64,000 bases of DNA from Agelaius tricolor (lineage: Eukaryota > Chordata > Aves > Passeriformes > Icteridae), in contig JALJCS010000015.1 of the NCBI GenBank assembly GCA_023055355.1, positions 10,471,501 through 10,535,500 on the forward strand, read 5' to 3'. The translations under genes and the position numbers were made by a program. Positions 52,610 through 64,000 of the stretch are shown one piece after another; position 1 is the stretch's first letter, and every line of letters starts with the position of its first letter. The notes beneath the pieces were generated by a model. It had not been told where the DNA came from. It saw only the letters and a program-made list of their open reading frames with translations, and searched no databases.

Positions 52610-52745
52610 AGCTGTGTCTTTGTGTGTATATGAGTGTGTGTTTGGGGGGAACAGTGAGATAAAGGACTTTTTTGTGTGTGCTTTATTTTTTGTTGTTGGG
52701 GGGAGGAAGGGTTGGGGTTTGTTTTCTTTGTTAGTTTTGTTTTCA
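52610..52745. repeat. G/T-rich low-complexity tract
   Basis: About 135 bases are dominated by G and T, with tgtg runs, a run of six G at 52698-52703 and further GGG and GGGG runs by 52717. It is strongly strand-biased. The G-runs do not strictly meet the three-tier quadruplex pattern. Confidence 0.75.
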
Positions 52746-55648
52746 GCTGGGACAAACCTGCTGGACTACTCCTAATGTTTTGGGAGAATTCACGTTTCAA
52801 GTGAAGCCCAGGGTCATCTTAATTTTTAAAGAAACACAATTCCTCAAATTAAAAATATTTACTCTGAATCAGTTAGGCAAACAAAAAGCAGTGTTAAGAA
52901 CTGAACTGATTTCTTAGACCTCCAATCTCAAGACTAGGACAATAGGAAGCAATCAAATGAGCTTCATTTCTATGTACAGTGATTTCCAACTTTGGGTTTT
53001 CAGTAAAGCAATATATGGTTTACAAGCAACACAAAGTAATTTAACTGAAGGAGGAAATTGGAGAAAATTGTTAAAATTCATGCATATTTCTGGAATAATC
53101 AAATACATGACTAAGTAGCTATTAAAGCTGATTTGACATGGTTAATTTAGGGTTTAAAAGGCAGCAGACACCTTGTGACACCAGCAGAAGTGCTGCATTG
53201 CTACTGAGAGCAAGAATACTTAAAGAGATTTACTTCTCCAAGATCTGCCTTGGATCTTACAGATAAACAGGTTCTTCTGTTCACAAGTTGACAAACTTTG
53301 CTCAATGTCTGTGAGGAACAAACAGGAACATAGCACTGCAGCCTATTTCTGTGCCATAAAACATTTCCTTGCATCTTTCCAAGTGACTGAGATATATTTT
53401 TATCTTCTGTCCCTCCTTTTCCCTCACTCCACCCCTTCCATCAGGCTCCATCCTGGTAACAGAGCAAGACCAGCAGATTTATGTATTTGCTTTGATTTAA
53501 ACATTCAAACTCCCCTTTTCAACATCCTTTGAATCAGGGCTGTGTGAAGCCTAAGTTAAGGTCAGCTTAGTGTTAAGGGATACAAAGGTAAACCTCAAAC
53601 ATACACACAAACTACTTATCTTCAGCTTAAAATTAGAGATTCAGCAGCCTTTTTATTCATCTAAAAAGAAGCTGGTACCTTGTTTTGGTGGCAGCATTTG
53701 GCGCAAGAAAGAAATTTTTCTTCCTTCCAAGTGTAATAGGGGGGAGGAAGGATGCACAAGGAAACCTGGACTATTTTCTAATAGACATTTGCACAGGCTC
53801 ACTGTTTCCAGCTTTCAAGATAAACCTCTCGACTTTGCTTTGACATTAATTTCTGATAAATGCCTCAGGTTTACCTTGGCATTTAACAAAGCAGCAGGAG
53901 ACCATTATCCTGTGACAACGCTCTATTCCACTGATACTATCTCTTAATTGGAGAAAATTTCTCTTCATCTGAAAATGTTTGGCAAGGTTCCCCATAAAAA
54001 ACTATGGTATATCTAAGTTGTTAGCTTTAATAAGATAGGGAATAAAATACCCAGAGCAGATGTAAATCAAATCTTTCCTATCAAGTTGCAAAAAAACAAG
54101 CCCATTGTTGCAGACACCACCGTGAACCCCAGCTTTTAATTATTTATACGAACTATTTACATGATAGGATACTTGAAGGATGGTCAGTGCTATAGATAAT
54201 AATGCAGCTCATTTGTAAAACAGAGCAAGGGGAACCAACATCAATTGTCAGAACAACAGAAATTATTTTAATTGCTTTTGCACATAAGTGACAATAGTAG
54301 CCTCACTGTCATAAACAGAAGATGACACACAACTCAGAGGAAGAAAAATAGAACTAAAACAGCTGACTTATATTTACAAGAGATTTATAGACACCAGCTC
54401 CCAGGTTCTGCCATTAATCTGCTTTGTGTCCACTTGGTTCTCAGCTAAGAACTTAATAATGTTCTTACCTCTACGCTTGTCCCAGGCCCATGGAACCCAA
54501 CTGCCCTCTTGGTGTGGATAAGCTCAGGGCCAGTGTGGGTGTCTGTGCCCATTCAGTGCTGCTGGCCTCTGGAGGGATGATGGAAGCCTTCATTCACAGG
54601 TTTGATTGCACTGCTATTTCTCCCCTCCTGCTCAAATAGCTGACCCATATGTAAATGCAATAACCAATATAATACCGTGTACAATATTAACCTTCTGCTC
54701 AGCCCAGCCCAACCCAATATTTCACTGCCTCAGTTCTGTATTTTGGAGTCCCCTTGGGGTCAGATAAAATGTGTGGTCTTTCTCCACTGCTTTCATCTGC
54801 AGAAAAGGAGCACTTCCCATACAGCACCTTGAAAGACACTTGTGCTGTTCAGGTCTCAGACCTTTCTGCTCCAGTTCATCATCATCTTATTCCACCTGCC
54901 TGAAGTTTGATGCTGATGATGTTTTCTCAGGTGTGCCTCATCTATAAATCTCATTATCAAGCCTTTTTTCCCTACCACCATCCCAGAAAAAAATCACTAC
55001 CAAAAGTACAAAATAAACAAACATGTGGCTAAATTAACAAATACTCCACAAGTGACTCCCTACCATGAAAAATTCCATGCTGTTGTCCCTTCCTTGCTCA
55101 CCATTCATTTCTTCTACTAATCCAAATCTTCTCCAGGTTAACTAACCATTTCCCAAGGTGTAGTTTATCAATGGTTTACTGAAATACAGAAAATTTGATC
55201 CACTGCCTCTCTATTGTCCAGATTATCATTTATCTTCAAGAGCAGCCTCTCTCCTTCTATTCAGTAAATGTGATTTTATCTATGCTTTTAAGCAATGCAG
55301 GGCTTCATATTTAAGTTATGCTCTTTCATAATGAAAAACAACACATTTCAAGAAATAATGCCAATAAATCAGTGATAATTACATACCTGCTGATCAAGAA
55401 TTGCATCAAGGGCTGCATCACACCCTAGCCTGGGTTTTGGCTAAATATAATAAAATTTTCCTCTTCACTTCTCAAAGTCCAAGCCAGATTTCAGTCTGGG
55501 AAAGAAAAGAAAACAAACATGCCACAACAACCAATTCAATCATTAATAAAATAGATTCTTTTCCAATTTCCTTTTTTTTTTAATTAACCTCACTTTTCCT
55601 TTTTCTCTGAACTTCACTTGGAGATAGAAATATTTTTAGCAGACAAAC

Positions 55649-56128
55649 ATGCAACGGATAGTTGGGACCATATGTATAAATTCCCCAAGGACAGCTGACC
55701 TTGGCCCAAGGACAATATTCTGCTGTGAAATGATGATACTTTTTGCTCATGCTGTGCACCAAGTTGCGCCAACTATCTACAGAGAACCAACCTTTGGTTC
55801 CCCAAACTGGCCCCATTTGTTGGGTTTGGATGAACCAGCAGGAAAAAGCTATGCCATTCTCTTCCATTGCAGCAACAAGCCCCCTGCCCATTCCCTTCTG
55901 TCACTAACACCCACTGGGAATGCCAGGGAGGAATGCAAGGCACCACAAAGGCTGCCCAGCTGTGTGTGCTCACTGCAGCTCCCCTCTTGCTCTGCAAGGG
56001 AAAGCAATCCCAAACGTGGCCTCACATGCAAAAGCAGTGACACTGATAATGGAATAGGCTGCTCTGTCTCTTCTGTGGCTGGAACGAGTAGTGCACAAAT
56101 GGAAGTGAACACAGGAATGAGAATATAG
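55649..56128 (+). other. Longest open frame in the window, unrecognised
   Basis: 159 codons without interruption from ATG at 55649 to TAG at 56126-56128. I see no signal peptide, membrane segment, repeat or known motif. The amino-acid composition is rich in Ser, Pro and Cys, with no clear hydrophobic core. The minus strand is also open over much of the same interval (55580-55891 and 55849-56112), which points to low stop-codon density in a GC-richer patch rather than selection. A good internal 3' splice site (ttctcttccattgcag, ending about 55872) could make part of it an exon of a non-coding RNA. Probably not a protein gene. Confidence 0.15.
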
Positions 56129-56739
56129 AATAGAGAGCCTCCTACACTGTTACAGGCAATAAAGGCCTTAAAGTAGGAGATCTGCCTGGATTAGAGACAT
56201 TTTTAAATAGCATGGCTCACATAGCCATCAAACTGCCCTGCACATACATTTGCTGCCCTTCTTTACCATCTACTCTTGGAGGGTTTGCTAAAAACTACCT
56301 CAGTAAATAAAGTGGTCAAACTTCTGTTCTCCTGTGTCATTTCCCCCCAGTCCTCCAATCTCATAATCTCTAAACAGAGCTCCTCCTTACAAGCAGGATC
56401 ATTAAAAAGCTTTGAGTCTGTTGTTCATGTGGCATCTCAGTGAATTAGACTGTAAAACGGGAGGGATGATGAATATCCTGCCTCCATTTGCTGCTTAATT
56501 CACTTAGTATTACTCTCTTGGCCATACTTTATAATACAACATTTAGTAATATCTATACCCTTTAGAGTCTAAAATACTGCTAGCCTGAGAATGCCATGGA
56601 TATAGTATTTTATAATGAATGAACTGTATTCACAGCCAGAGTCTCAAAAATACCATTTCTGTATTTCAGCAACATTTAACAATCTGTTTTACATTTCAAC
56701 AATGTTAAAAATGCAAACTATGCTGTGCTTACAGAATTA

Positions 56740-56812
56740 GCTTTCTTTTTTGTTGTTTTTTGAGTGGTTTTAGTTGGTTTGTTTTTTGTTGTTTGGTTTT
56801 TTTTTTCTTTGA
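56740..56812. repeat. T/G-rich low-complexity tract
   Basis: Runs of T broken by single or double G (gttg, ggtttg), ending in a long T homopolymer before gaggcgc. In composition it is the inverse complement of the A/C-rich tracts. Confidence 0.75.
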
Positions 56813-57761
56813 GGCGCTAGATTCTTTCAAGTCTCTAACCCCTAAAATACTTCATTCACTGTCAATTTATAAACATTTAAGTTTTTGATATTACCAGTGT
56901 TGAGGAACATAACTTAAATATAAACAGCATAAATCCATGCTGCCAGTGTAGGCATATGCAGCACAAACATCTTATCTAGACCAAAGTTTGTCGACTTAGC
57001 ACATTGTACTTGATGCTGTGTGTCACCTGTCTCTTGTTTGTCTATAGATTAACACAAAAATGTCATTGCAAACCAAGTGAATAGGGCATAGACTAAGCAC
57101 CTGCCACTTTTAAAACTCTTTAGAAGACTCTCTTGTTTATTTTGTAAGCACCCAGGGGTGCAGTTAAATAACTGCATTGAAACAAACAATACTGGTGATT
57201 ATTAAGGAGGCTTTTCACATGAAAATTCACTTCAGAAAAAAAAAAATGTTTTGCAGATGTAGAGAAGAAAACTGTATCACTAAGAAGCACTCAAAATACT
57301 TCGGTGGACCAAAACACCTTTATTTTTCTCTTGGCAATCTGCCAAGTTCACTGTCGTTTGAAAAGAATTCTATAGCTGGAGGCTAAAGCAGAAACTGCAA
57401 TGATTTAAAAGAGAATTGGCTACAGTAAGAATGATAAAGCACCATATCGTTAAAATGCAACTGGCATCTTAGCCTCCCTACAGCTCTTGAAAATGTGCTT
57501 ACTCCTCAACTATTTACCAAGAAAGGAACAGAAACAATTGAAATCCCACAATATAGAAAAGTGTTAAAGAACTTAGAAAATAAGTAAATGCAGAATTATT
57601 TGCTGGTGGGACAGTTAAAATAAGGATGCATTATACATGTCCAGACTGCAAAGAAAAGCATATCAAAATACACAGCTGAATTTAGTTTTGTATTCATTTA
57701 TCTCAATTAAACATATAGCAAGTGAATTAATAATGAAGGTCCACTTACATTTAGAAAATTA

Positions 57762-57782
57762 AAGCTGCTTTATTTGCAGCTT
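57762..57782. repeat. Perfect 7-base inverted repeat
   Basis: aagctgc (57762-57768) and gcagctt (57776-57782) pair exactly across a 7-base loop. They lie inside a stretch rich in taat and attaa cores. The stem is too short for a microRNA precursor. Confidence 0.55.
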
Positions 57783-58224
57783 GCAGACTAAACATTTAAA
57801 TGTTGTAGGACTGATAATATTTACATTTTAATGCTTGGAGAATCATCAACTGCTTTCTAAACTGCTTGGGAAATTAGATTTAGAAAGTCTGTGCATCAAA
57901 GCCTACTGTAGTGGTCTTCTCTGGAAAGCTGTTTTGCAAGACTAAGACTGATAGAAAACAGCTATAGTTTCACAGAGAAGGAAGAGTTCAGAAAGGCCTT
58001 CAGCAGTTTCAGATAACAGAATTTGTTATTCAGATGTTGCTTACTCTAACAAGATAATAATATGCAGGCTTGAGTCAGAAAACTGCACAACTGTGTTTTC
58101 AGGTTCACAGGGAAGAATTTATTTACAGCTAGATGTTTAACTTGCAAACTCTGTTGGTAAGATTTCCCTCACAAAATTCAGTCTGACAGATTTCATTTGT
58201 TCGAGAACTGTGTCCAGTTTTACA

Positions 58225-58350
58225 ATTAAATGGAGCTGCTTCACTCAGCATTTATAAATGACATCAGATGCCATAGCAACATGATTACAAGTTTCCATCA
58301 ATTTGTAGAGCTGAGTAAATAATTATCAGTGAATAATTAACTAAACAAAA
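58225..58350. promoter_or_regulatory. Possible conserved non-coding element
   Basis: Contains ccatagcaac (half of an RFX X-box-like palindrome), an AP-1-like tgagtaa and several homeodomain-type cores (aataattatc, aataattaac) within about 120 bases and with no open frame. These motifs are short, so the call rests on their clustering and is weak. Confidence 0.2.
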
Positions 58351-58543
58351 TTAGCCTCTTTCTCTGCTTCCAGCATGTCCTCAAGCAGATTGTATTTTCT
58401 CAAATGTATTCCTTATTTAAACCACATGGAAGCACTCCAGACCCCACAGAACCACATCTTCAATATGCTGTAAGTCTATATGAGGTAGATGACTAGCTAA
58501 AAGATATATACAGGACTGCCCATGGGAAGGGCAAACCAAACAG

Positions 58544-58590
58544 AGGAGGAGGAAAAAAACCAAACAACAACAACAAAAAAAAAAAATAAC
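58544..58590. repeat. Purine/A-C-rich low-complexity tract
   Basis: gaggagg followed by A-runs, caacaa units and a terminal A homopolymer. Low-complexity DNA. Confidence 0.75.
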
Positions 58591-61161
58591 TGAAGAGGGG
58601 ATTGTGATCTGTATACTTAAGGACTTCTACGTTTTCTTTTGTTCAGGTCTAAATAGAAAGGCATCCTACACCCAAATAACTCTTAACTATGAAAAATTGA
58701 CTGTGCACAACACTTCAATCAAAAGCCACCAAAAAATATTTTCAGAGAGGGCTCTTGGCAAGAGTCTCATGTCCAATGGGATAATAGCAGCACCTAGATG
58801 CTTAATTTAAAACCCTCCATCCTTATAGAAAGGAAAGCATGTGCCATAGCTCTTGCTAGATCTTACAAGAATGCTCCTCCAAATCAGCTAGACCATATTT
58901 CTAGTACTAGAAGCCCCAAAAGCTTTCACTTTCTTTGTCATAGGGACACAAAGCAGAAGCCTGGCTCGTAGTAAAATATTTGTCACCTCAGAAATCCAAG
59001 ACCAGAAATACTTTACAGAAAGAGTCCTGCAGGACAGGAAGAGGTTGAAAGTTTTAGACCTGTCAACTTCACTGGCCAGTTCTTGTTTCTTATAAACATT
59101 TCATTTGGGCTCTAGAAGCACAGAGACAGCACAGAAGAGAGAAAAGAGACTTTTCTTTCTTTCTATACAAGACATGCATTAGTCACAGAGTGAAGGCAAA
59201 AAAAAACCAAAAAAAACCACAGGAGCAGGTTTTCCTTCCCTACCCTTGTTAGAAGAAAAAGATGCAGGAAAGCTTTCTTGACAGGGAAAAAAAAGATAAA
59301 GGTAAAGCTACACAAAATAAAAGTGTTACAAATTCTTCAGTCTAAGTAAAGCTATTATAGCACATAATAATGGTCATAAGTGTAATTTAGCTCAAAAGGG
59401 AGCAAACACTGTAGTCTGGACAAATGTCATCATTAAGCCTGGCAAATCCAAGAACAAGGTTTAGCTTTCCATGTTTGCATTGCAAACCAATGTGTCACAC
59501 TGGATCTGTTTCCACTGCAGCTGAGTGACTGCTGGGGAACCTTTCTCAGCTGCAACAGAACAGTTACACTTTGAAATTCAAGGGAAACAGTTCACAGTTT
59601 TGCTGGGAAATAATTCATGACCATGTTTCTTACAGCTGGGAATGAATTTGGTGTCTCTCCTACTCAAATATTCTAGGCTGGTCAGAAAGCAAAAAAAAAC
59701 CACAAAACCTTTGCATACTTGGGTTGCAACTCGGTACCATGTGAGGTTGTCCATTAAAAGTGGTGGGGTTTTGTGTTAGTGTTTTTTAATTTTTTTTTTA
59801 TAGTGGCTGCTCTGGACGGTAGCAAACAGCACAATGTGTAAAGCCTAGAACAAGCCAGCTAAAGTACAGTAGGTACATTCCAGTGGTACCCAGTGAGCCT
59901 CACCTAAATGACTCCCAGCCCTTCTTGAGGTGGAGGCAGTAATGGCCATGAGTGATTGCTCAAAGACATCCCAGTGCACCTTTCTTAGCCAAAAGGTTGC
60001 CTCACACTCTTTCATAAATGTGCTCTACTACAGCCACCATGAAATAGGGATGCACTGGTTCCCAATTTGCATAACCAAGACAGAGACTGACCAACTTCCA
60101 TGAGGGCAGAAGCAGCTCTTGGCAAAAGCAAGGATATATCTCTACGTTTCTGAAGACTTGACTTGCTCCCCAAGAAGCATATTTTTCTTATTAAACCCTT
60201 CAATTTCTTTTTTAATGGAAAAATGCCAATATCAAACTGTAAACAGACTTGGTTTCACAGATTTCCTGTATCTCTGTCTGGAATCCAATAACAAACTGAG
60301 TGCATATTGATATGTATGAAAAATATGAAGATGAGATGATAAAACATCCACTCTGATTTAATTAGTTTTTTTATCCATTTCTGAAAAAAAGAGAAATAAA
60401 AATGTTGAAACCTTGATTCAGCTGCTAATGTTACTGAAATAATTCATCTTCCAAGAGACTTTTAAGCCACTAATGGTGCTAAATTCACTTCTCTGAGTTT
60501 TGACAGGAGAAAAATGGAAATGGCAGCTTCCTCCTACCATCAGCATTATTCCAAAAGGTACCTCTAGGTTTGATTTTCTCACCTAGAGACCCCTCCACAT
60601 TGTTAACCACACAGGTTTGTAGAGCATGTTGAAGGGTGGTGGATAAAGTCAGCAGAGATAGCAAAATGTTTTGCCAATATTACTTCACTTTTTCCATAAG
60701 CCTGGTTCTGCCACCTGATTGTCATGTTGTCTGACAGACAAACCTGAACGAATATTAGCTCTGTCTCATTCAGGATAAGACAGCAGCCATTTGCCAGCTG
60801 AGACAGGCAAAGCATGCAAAGATGACAACAGCCCTTTCACCATCCTTTAACAACACCTACAAACCATGCGACTCCTGCAGCAAACTGGGACGTTCCTTTT
60901 CACCTCTGCCTGGATCAGATACTGCAGCCAGGTTTCCCCTAACAAATAAATCCCATAATAAGCTTCTTCTTTTTTTAAACATATGTCACCTGGGGGACTT
61001 TGTGCACAGGCCTGCACCTGGAGCTAGCCCCAGGGCGCATGTACACAGCTTGGGAGTGGATCAAGGCAGTACTAACCTACCTTCTCAAGTATCCAAGCTC
61101 TTCCTATTTTTTGTTTCCTGCAGACAAATGAATCAAAACACTTTTCATGTGTCCTAGCAAC

Positions 61162-61326
61162 CTGGAAGCCAGACAGCTGAGAGATCTTTGTCTTTGTAAC
61201 AAACCAAGATCTGCACTGAAACGTTCGCTTGCTGCTGCTCCAGAAGCACGAGCACTGTCCCGCTTATGGTGCAGAGCTACATCTGGCAGCTGCTTCTCAA
61301 ACAGCAGTGCTCGCAGCTCAGCCACC
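61162..61326 (-). CDS. Candidate internal coding exon, gene not recognised
   Basis: On the minus strand a strong 3' splice site (cccttctttttttgcag) leads into a fully open frame beginning VAELRALLFEKQLPD, leucine-rich and possibly helical, followed by a basic and Ala/Ser-rich stretch (HHKRDSARASGAAAS). The coding strand keeps five CpGs in arginine and serine/arginine-junction codons (CGA, CGG, CGT), unusual for this AT-rich region and typical of protein-coding exons. With the donor cag|gttgct (GT at 61161-61160) the exon is 165 bases, entering after one base of a codon and leaving after two. An alternative weaker donor (cttg|gtttgt) gives 122 bases. The frame could also run on to a TAG at 61104, making a terminal exon. 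I do not recognise the protein. Confidence 0.4.
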
Positions 61327-61399
61327 CTGCAAAAAAAGAAGGGAAAGATACATTAACTCACATTAATATAATATTTATCCATCCTTGTTTTTTCCCTTC

Positions 61400-64000
61400 C
61401 CTGCACCCCGCACAAAAAAAGCTACATTTGCACATAATGTCTCTTTATGCTATTATGGTTTAATGCCTTGTTACTAGAGCAGTTGGATATTGAACAGAAA
61501 GTAGGGAGCAAATATAAGTACAACAGCCAAATATGTTACAGGTGTTAATGACATTTTCCACCAAATGAAACTATATGCTATTTGGCTTTGTTAAATTCTG
61601 ACACAGTTCAGAACATATTTATCACAGTGGACATCACAAACCCTTTTTCTTTAATCATGAAGCGTGATTAAGGATCAGCACATGATTCAGAAGATTTCAG
61701 GTTTTTAGGTCTGATATATATTTAGTTTCTGAGAAAAGAAGACCCAATTTCAGCTGATGGAAGCTAGAGTCAACTCCTCAATTTGAGTGGGCTTTGGATT
61801 GAGTCATCCTCTTCTGTACAAGAAAACAAGATTTGTTTTCTCAAAAGAGAAAACTCTGGACTAACAGAATCATGTAATATCCAAATGAATATTTGTTACT
61901 TTTGTCAAAAGGACCACCAGAAAAAAGACCAAAGAGCTACTGGGTTATACATGATAGAACACAGAAATCAGAATTACAAAAGAGTTCACGGCAGAAAGCA
62001 CATAAGGAAAAGAATGGGAAACTAAAAGATGTTTTGGAAGGAAGCTCTCTTTACACATCCATAACCTTGAGACTTGAACCATGTGTTAGGATCTCAGTTG
62101 TTTATCTTATTATGTGCTTCTCCGTAAATTTTGTGCCCAAACACATCCCCAAGAAAAGTCTTCAGTCATCACTAATATGAATTATCAAAAAATATATAAT
62201 ACTTTCACATTTCACTGCAATAGAGGATCACCAGAGCCTGATAGGGACAGAAATACCTCATGGCATCAGAAATGATCATTCTGATATTATCGGGTCTGTT
62301 TACAAGTAGCTCCTTTAAAAAGGTTAGTGACAAGAAGTTAGAGATATGATAGGTAAAACTGATACTTTCATTTTGTGTGCCCTACAATAAATATAAAGGA
62401 TCATTTCAAAATGTAAGGTAGGTTCTGGAATATTGTATCCTTTTAGGTGTCTATAGGGAATACAGCTAGGATAAATCTAACTGGATTTTACCACAGCTCC
62501 TCAAAGCACACCCAAAACCAGTGATAAAAAAGTACATTCTACAAAGACAGCTTAAGTATGAGCATATTGGCCAGTATAACATCTGAAATCTAAATGTGTC
62601 ATTGCAGATTGAGTCATTTCATATCTCCACTTAGGTGTTAAAAAATGGTGCACACAAACACACAACTGTGGGAACTGAAGGCGGGTGGTGGGCAGAGAGA
62701 AGCAAAGCAGCACCACATTCAGAATAAGCCACAATGATTCAGAAACAAAACCTGACCTCTGCATTCACCTCTCCCCAGCATCCGAAAAAAAACAATAGAT
62801 GGGACAGGTTAGGAAGATGACTTTATCATTCTTACACATCTGAAAATATTGGAAAAGAATCTTCTGTCATCTGGAAGCATTATAAAAATGCAGAAAAACA
62901 AAGAGATGATAATAGGCCTTTGTTACCGGAGAAATAAAACTGCTGGCTAAAAAACAGAGTCAGGAATATATGACTGACACAGAACTTCTGAACAATGTTT
63001 GATAAGTCCCTTAACCTTTCTCAGTCTTAATTTACCCATTGATGATGTGTGGCAGTGATATTTAGCTGCCTAACAGGAGTTATAGCCTGCAGTAACAGGC
63101 TTATTTGATACTCAGTAAAGACTCCAAGATCTGTGAATGGCAGATGCTGAGGTTTCACTGGGCTCTATTAGGTCTCAACACTTTCCCTCCAAGTCCTCTT
63201 CTTACTGGAAGAGATGACCAAAAAAAAACCCACCTAGAGATGTTGCTGTAATTCCTAAGCAGAAGAAGTGCAGTTCCTGGGATAAGCTCTACAGGACATC
63301 AGGGCAAAGACACTGCTGAAACCTCCTTCCATTTCCACCCCCCCTTTTCAGGGCACATTAAGTTTTCTTCAAATAATACCACAAGGCATTTTCCTTACTC
63401 ACTAGACCAACATGGTTCACTAGACAAATGTAGTTTGTCATTTCTGCAGGACTCTTGTTTATATCCTTTGGAAAAAAATTGTTCTAGCCCTCTTGGTGCA
63501 AGTTATTTTTTCATCTACCCTTTTGACTTTCAGTCTACAGGAAGAGCTACTGGACTCCTAGGAATGAAGAGTAAAGCCCTCTTAACTCCTCAGGACTTCA
63601 AAGGGAGGACTAGCTCACATTCCCATACACCCTTTAACCTTGTGTGCACCTCACAATGACAAAAACATTTGCCTCACAATCATAAATATCAGTATTAAAT
63701 TATAAAAATAGCCCCGACCAGCTCTTTGGTGGGCAGGACTCTGGACAATAGAACAAACATTACATGACAGAACTGGCAACAGAGCTGTGTTGGCTGAAGT
63801 GGCTGGTTCTAACCAGACAGGATTCTCCCTCTGAGTGCCCTGCCTTGCTGTGGTCATATTACACTTTTTCTCAACCTAATCTCTAGCTGCTCCTGCTCTG
63901 ATACTGACAAAGCCTGTCCTGGGGAGAGGACTAAACATTCTATGGTCAGCTATCTGTTGAGACACGTGATGTCATGAAGTTGAAGACTCCCCTATACCAG
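61400..64000. other. AT-rich non-coding sequence, no gene recognised
   Basis: The open frames here (up to 95 codons) lack family motifs and splice-site support. I see no RNA gene or mobile element. If the candidate exon at 61.2 kb is real, this is the intron upstream of it on the minus strand. Confidence 0.5.

Larger units (their letters stand above)
46100..61100. other. Mostly unique non-coding region, no recognised gene
   Basis: AT-rich unique sequence with GC-richer patches at about 47420-47740, 51900-52160, 54470-54600 and 55640-56110. The patches have open frames on both strands and no domain signature. They may be remnants of LTR elements or non-coding RNA exons, but I recognised neither LTR ends nor a primer-binding site. 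Low-complexity tracts are listed separately. Stretches at 57.68-57.86 and 58.22-58.35 kb have a conserved-element texture. Confidence 0.5.

Noticed and set aside
52692..52720. Possible G-quadruplex in the G/T-rich tract
   Set aside because: Only three runs of three or more G can be counted with proper loops; the fourth is GG.

Overview
The window looks like bird genomic DNA, probably a songbird; that lineage guess is an inference. The direct evidence is retroposon content. There is one long, decayed CR1 LINE fragment (about 34.92-35.89 kb) and three short CR1 3' ends carrying the terminal octamer of the ATTCTATG / ATTCTGTG type. These sit in AT-rich, repeat-poor sequence with no Alu, L1 or dense SINE content. 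There is no sign of bacterial, viral or organellar gene organisation. Most open frames are short, overlap on both strands and have no family signature, so I treat them as chance.

Layout. 1-8.8 kb is AT-rich non-coding DNA with a small tandem duplication, a G-quadruplex motif and an AT microsatellite. 8.87-34.9 kb is mostly unique DNA with GC-richer patches near 9.0-9.25, 9.73-9.97, 11.4-11.6 and 19.8-20.1 kb. It includes two exon-like intervals (9856-9961 and the weaker one ending at 30751), several A/C-rich tracts and a minimal CR1 3' end at 25.53 kb. 34.92-35.89 kb is the CR1 LINE. 35.9-46 kb holds an AT-rich palindromic repeat (41.5 kb), two CR1 3' ends lying tail to tail (42.7 kb) and a block that looks like a conserved regulatory element (44.6-44.8 kb). 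At 46.03-46.07 kb, minus strand, is a 36-base match to the 5' end of U2 snRNA. 46-61 kb is again mostly featureless, with GC-richer patches and the longest open frame (159 codons, 55.65-56.13 kb), which I do not recognise. At 61.16-61.33 kb, minus strand, is the best candidate for a real coding exon: a strong 3' splice site, an open frame rich in CpG codons, and a plausible 5' splice site.

The simplest reading is a gene desert or the inside of very large intron(s), possibly of a minus-strand gene that includes the 61.2 kb exon. No complete gene is present and no pathway can be assigned. The most noteworthy items are the U2-derived fragment (truncated pseudogene or snRNA-headed SINE), the 61.2 kb exon candidate, the tail-to-tail CR1 pair and the conserved-element candidates.
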